From Paramecium sonneborni (taxonomy: Eukaryota > Ciliophora > Oligohymenophorea > Peniculida > Parameciidae): 64,000 bases of DNA. The notes beneath the pieces are model-generated. The model ran no database searches and had not been told where the DNA came from. It saw nothing but the letters and a program-made list of their open reading frames with translations. Position 1 is the first letter of the stretch, and each line of letters starts with the position of its first letter. The stretch is from the NCBI GenBank assembly GCA_905182985.1, contig CAJJDN010000037.1, forward strand, positions 180,465 to 244,464, read 5' to 3'. Position numbers and translations under genes: made by a program. Below are positions 59,836-64,000 of the stretch, piece by piece.

Positions 59836-62791
59836 ATGCCAAAATAAAACTTAAGTAACTACATTAAGTTTTTTAACTAAATAAATGATTTAGAATAGAA
59901 AGGACTTATTACATCTAAATAAAAGCACTTATTAAAGGTAAATCTAACAACTAAAGAGTATTAATTGAATAATCTTGTATGCACAATCTATGATGAATAA
60001 GATTACTAAAAAGCCATACTTTAATATTTATAAAACATCGAACCGTAACCAAAGATAAGATGTTAATCTTCTGGAGAAAATGACAGTCCCATTAGATAAA
60101 GAAGAAGAGGAAACTCACTTTCAAAAGTATCATAAATAAATGAGGCAAAACTAATCGCACAGCTAGATGAATTGAATGATCAATTAATGACTCTCTGGTA
60201 ATCAGATTCATAATTTGTAATAAAGATTACTTAATATTAAGCATCTTAATTAAGAATTAAATGAAAAACTAAGGAAAGTTGGAGAATTCATATCCAAAAC
60301 AGCTACTTCAACTCCAAGTAGTTCTTAGAAATAAGTATCTAACATAATTGATACTAATTAAGTTATTGAAAATCTATAGTAGTTATATAAAGACATGAAA
60401 GTAAATTTATTCATTCTAATTCCAGTAACATTTTAATGACTATTTGAGATGCCACATACTTTTAATGGATGATAAATTATCAACTTAACATTTAAATAAT
60501 GTTTTAAGAGCCTTTATGAAAAATTTAGTAGATGCAGATGAAATAACATTTATTTATAACAATGAAATTTACGATTCAGAAAATGGGCAATTTTAAGAAA
60601 TTAAATTAACTGATCAATAATAATTAGAAATATCATCTATCTTAGAGGGCAATGTTATTGATATTAATGACAGTTATCCAGAAATAAGTTCATTATTTTA
60701 AACTACTAAATTTAAAGGAAACTATTTACTTAAAATATAAAATTCATCTTGTTTATTTTGTTTTCACTCTAAAGGATAACATAAAATGATTATTGATTCT
60801 TTCTTGTCTATTTGCAATGAATATTAATTTTTTGAAGAAGTTAACCAATTAGCATATTTCTTAGTTGAAACTCTAAAATAAGCAAGAGTTCAATGTTTTA
60901 ATCCATTATAGCTTTCTCATATGATCTAAGATATAGGAATAGCATTTATTAGATGTTCTAAATACTTTTTCATTCATAAATCTATTTCTATTTTAAGTGA
61001 AAGATATAAAGTGTGTAAAGATAATACATCTTTTATAAGCATGCATCCATTCGTGGAATTTGATTTTAGAGATTAATTAAATTTGAGTATTCATATATGC
61101 ATTGATTTAAATAGGAAAGAAGATATGAATGTGTATAAATAACTCAATTTAAGTTTTAATAAATATTTAAAATTTATCAAACAGTGCTATGATAGAACAA
61201 CATTTTACAAGTTTTTTGTAAAATCATAAGACTCATTAATCTTTGAGTTTGATAAATAAGGATAGATCACATTTGTATCATAACCAATAACAAATAAATT
61301 GGCTGAAGATTTCAATATTAATTTTAATCCTTAATTTTATAATGCATCATACACAAGTATATTTAAGAATAAAAATTTGATTCAACATATTGAAAATTAA
61401 TTGCAAGATTAAAATAAATGGAAATTATCAGATAGTAATGCAACTTATGAAGTTTTTATGAAAATGGAAGAGAAATATTTCAAAGGATTTTTTGTAATAT
61501 TTCAATAAGGTTGGTTTAGATACAGTTAAAAATCATTTGATGCAAATTAATGGAATAAATTAAGAAAGAGTTTTCTTTAACAAGAGACAAATTAATATTT
61601 AGATAAACTAGAATAAAAACATCCTTAATTAAAAAATTCAGTAGTTTAAATGTTTAAGCCTAAAGCAACTTAAAAATAATCTTAATTTAAAAATTTTAGT
61701 CCAAGTTTTAGTCCTAGACATTTAGATTAAAGAAATTCACTTTAAGAAAGTGAAAGTATTCGTTTAATTCCAAAGACTAAGGGAACAAATCATTTTTATC
61801 CAGATATGATTACAGAGACATGTATTGAAAATATAGATAATTTTGATTTTAACATATTACCTTATAGTGCCGATTGGTTAGAGAAATAGAAAGTGGTGTT
61901 TTAAATATTAAGAAGAAATAATTTTATTTAAGATTATAAAATAAGTGAAGATTCATTGTGTAGTTTTTTATGTGCATTAGAATATAAGTATAATAAAAGA
62001 GGGAATTAATTTCATAATTATGATCATGGAGTAACAGTAATGTAATGCACACATGCAATTAGTTTGGAGATTATGAAAACTTAATATGCAAATTTATTAA
62101 ATTAATTCACAAAGTTTGCATTGATAATGTCTGGTCTTTGCCATGATGTATCACATACAGGAAGAACAAATATTTTTGAGATTAACAGTTTATCTAATTT
62201 GGCGATTAGATATCATGATAAGAGTGTTTTAGAATAACATCATGCAGCAACTTCTATTAAACTGTTATGTGCACCTGCTACAAACATTATTCCTAATTTT
62301 ACATCAGCTGAGTTTAGAGAGTTTCGTAAGCTTTTTATTTCCAATATTCTATACACAGATATAACAGAACATTTTAATTTAATGAAGAATTTTGAAGCTA
62401 GAATTAAAGAACTCAACTTTGGAACTGAAGAAGATATTCGATTAATGACTGGTATGATTATTCACACATCTGATTTCACTGGTGGAGCTAAACCATTCAA
62501 ATTAAGTAAGGAATGGAGTACTAGAGTGAATATGGAATTCTAGGAATAATATAGTTTAGAAGGTAAATTTGGATATCCTTAATTACCATATATGAAAGAT
62601 TTAGATTAAGTATTATAATCATTCTATATATTTAGTTACCTATCATGGCTAAATCTGAAGTGGGATTCTTTAAATTTATTGTTAGACCGTTATGGTCAGT
62701 CATGTCCAAATTTGCTGAGGATAGGTTACAACAAAGTGTAGACAATCTTGAATAAACTATTGTAGAGTGGGAAAAATTAATGATCAATTGA
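59836..62791 (+). CDS. 3',5'-cyclic-nucleotide phosphodiesterase
   Basis: 959 residues. N-terminal ~170 residues are polar. The middle (about 190-560) has two regions of mixed alpha/beta character that could be GAF-like sensors, an inference. The catalytic domain (about 665-930) carries the PDE signatures: FHNYDHGVTVMQCTH, GLCHDVSHTGRTN, EQHHAATSIKLL, MTGMIIHTSDFTGGAKP with the late metal Asp, and SEVGFFKFIVRPLW at the end. It degrades cAMP and/or cGMP. Introns at 60217-60241, 60401-60425 and 62610-62635 leave exactly 960 codons; the last connects to the conserved C-terminal helix. It opposes the cyclase and channel found elsewhere in the window. Confidence 0.92.
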
Positions 62792-62858
62792 TAATTGTAT
62801 TATTTTATCACAATTATTCTTATATTATGATTTTAAATATTTATTTTATTGTAATTGA

Positions 62859-64000
<1,142 letters not shown>

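Overview
The window is protein-coding DNA from a ciliate macronuclear genome, most likely Paramecium. The evidence is direct. TAA and TAG occur in frame inside recognisable domains at glutamine positions, and only TGA ends genes. Introns are tiny (21-35 nt, GT...AG) and very frequent. Base composition is strongly A+T, and genes are packed tens of bases apart on both strands. I closed the reading frame of almost every gene by removing such introns; the remaining length was a whole number of codons in every model but one. The species cannot be fixed from sequence alone.

Layout. 1-8.5 kb: 3' end of a membrane protein gene, a RING-finger membrane protein, a small unknown gene, a large MORN-repeat gene, a MYND-Aurora kinase fusion and a Myb/SANT protein. 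8.5-13 kb: a voltage-sensor/cyclase fusion whose 5' part is present twice. 13-24.5 kb: ABHD17-like hydrolase, ULK/ATG1-like kinase, SLC22-like transporter (5' part present twice), FCP1/SCP-type phosphatase, a cyclophilin-FBPase fusion and an HMG-box protein. 24.5-41.5 kb: cyclic-nucleotide-gated K+ channel, an unknown gene, a myristoylated MORN protein, a Cache/HAMP-like receptor, a C2/coiled-coil protein, an MFSD1-like transporter, a coiled-coil protein, an HP1-like chromodomain protein and an unknown gene. 41.5-46 kb: sparse A+T-rich DNA with two unknown genes, a second myristoylated MORN gene and a small membrane protein. 46-64 kb: threonine dehydratase (mostly present twice), a 1200-residue beta-propeller/poly-Q protein, then a run with ciliary members (dynein roadblock light chain, two unknown genes, TMEM17, a coiled-coil protein), acylphosphatase, a cyclic-nucleotide phosphodiesterase and the 3' part of mitochondrial ATP synthase alpha.

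Three single-N positions (9757, 17351, 47409) are each flanked by perfect direct copies of 1.1-1.3 kb. These look like unmerged contig overlaps, so the upstream partial genes are probably assembly duplicates.

Functional links: a cyclase, a cyclic-nucleotide-gated channel and a phosphodiesterase together cover synthesis, sensing and breakdown of cyclic nucleotides. Roadblock and TMEM17 point to the cilium. The most unusual architectures are cyclophilin fused to a degenerate FBPase, MYND fused to an Aurora-type kinase, and a voltage sensor joined to a cyclase with no visible pore.
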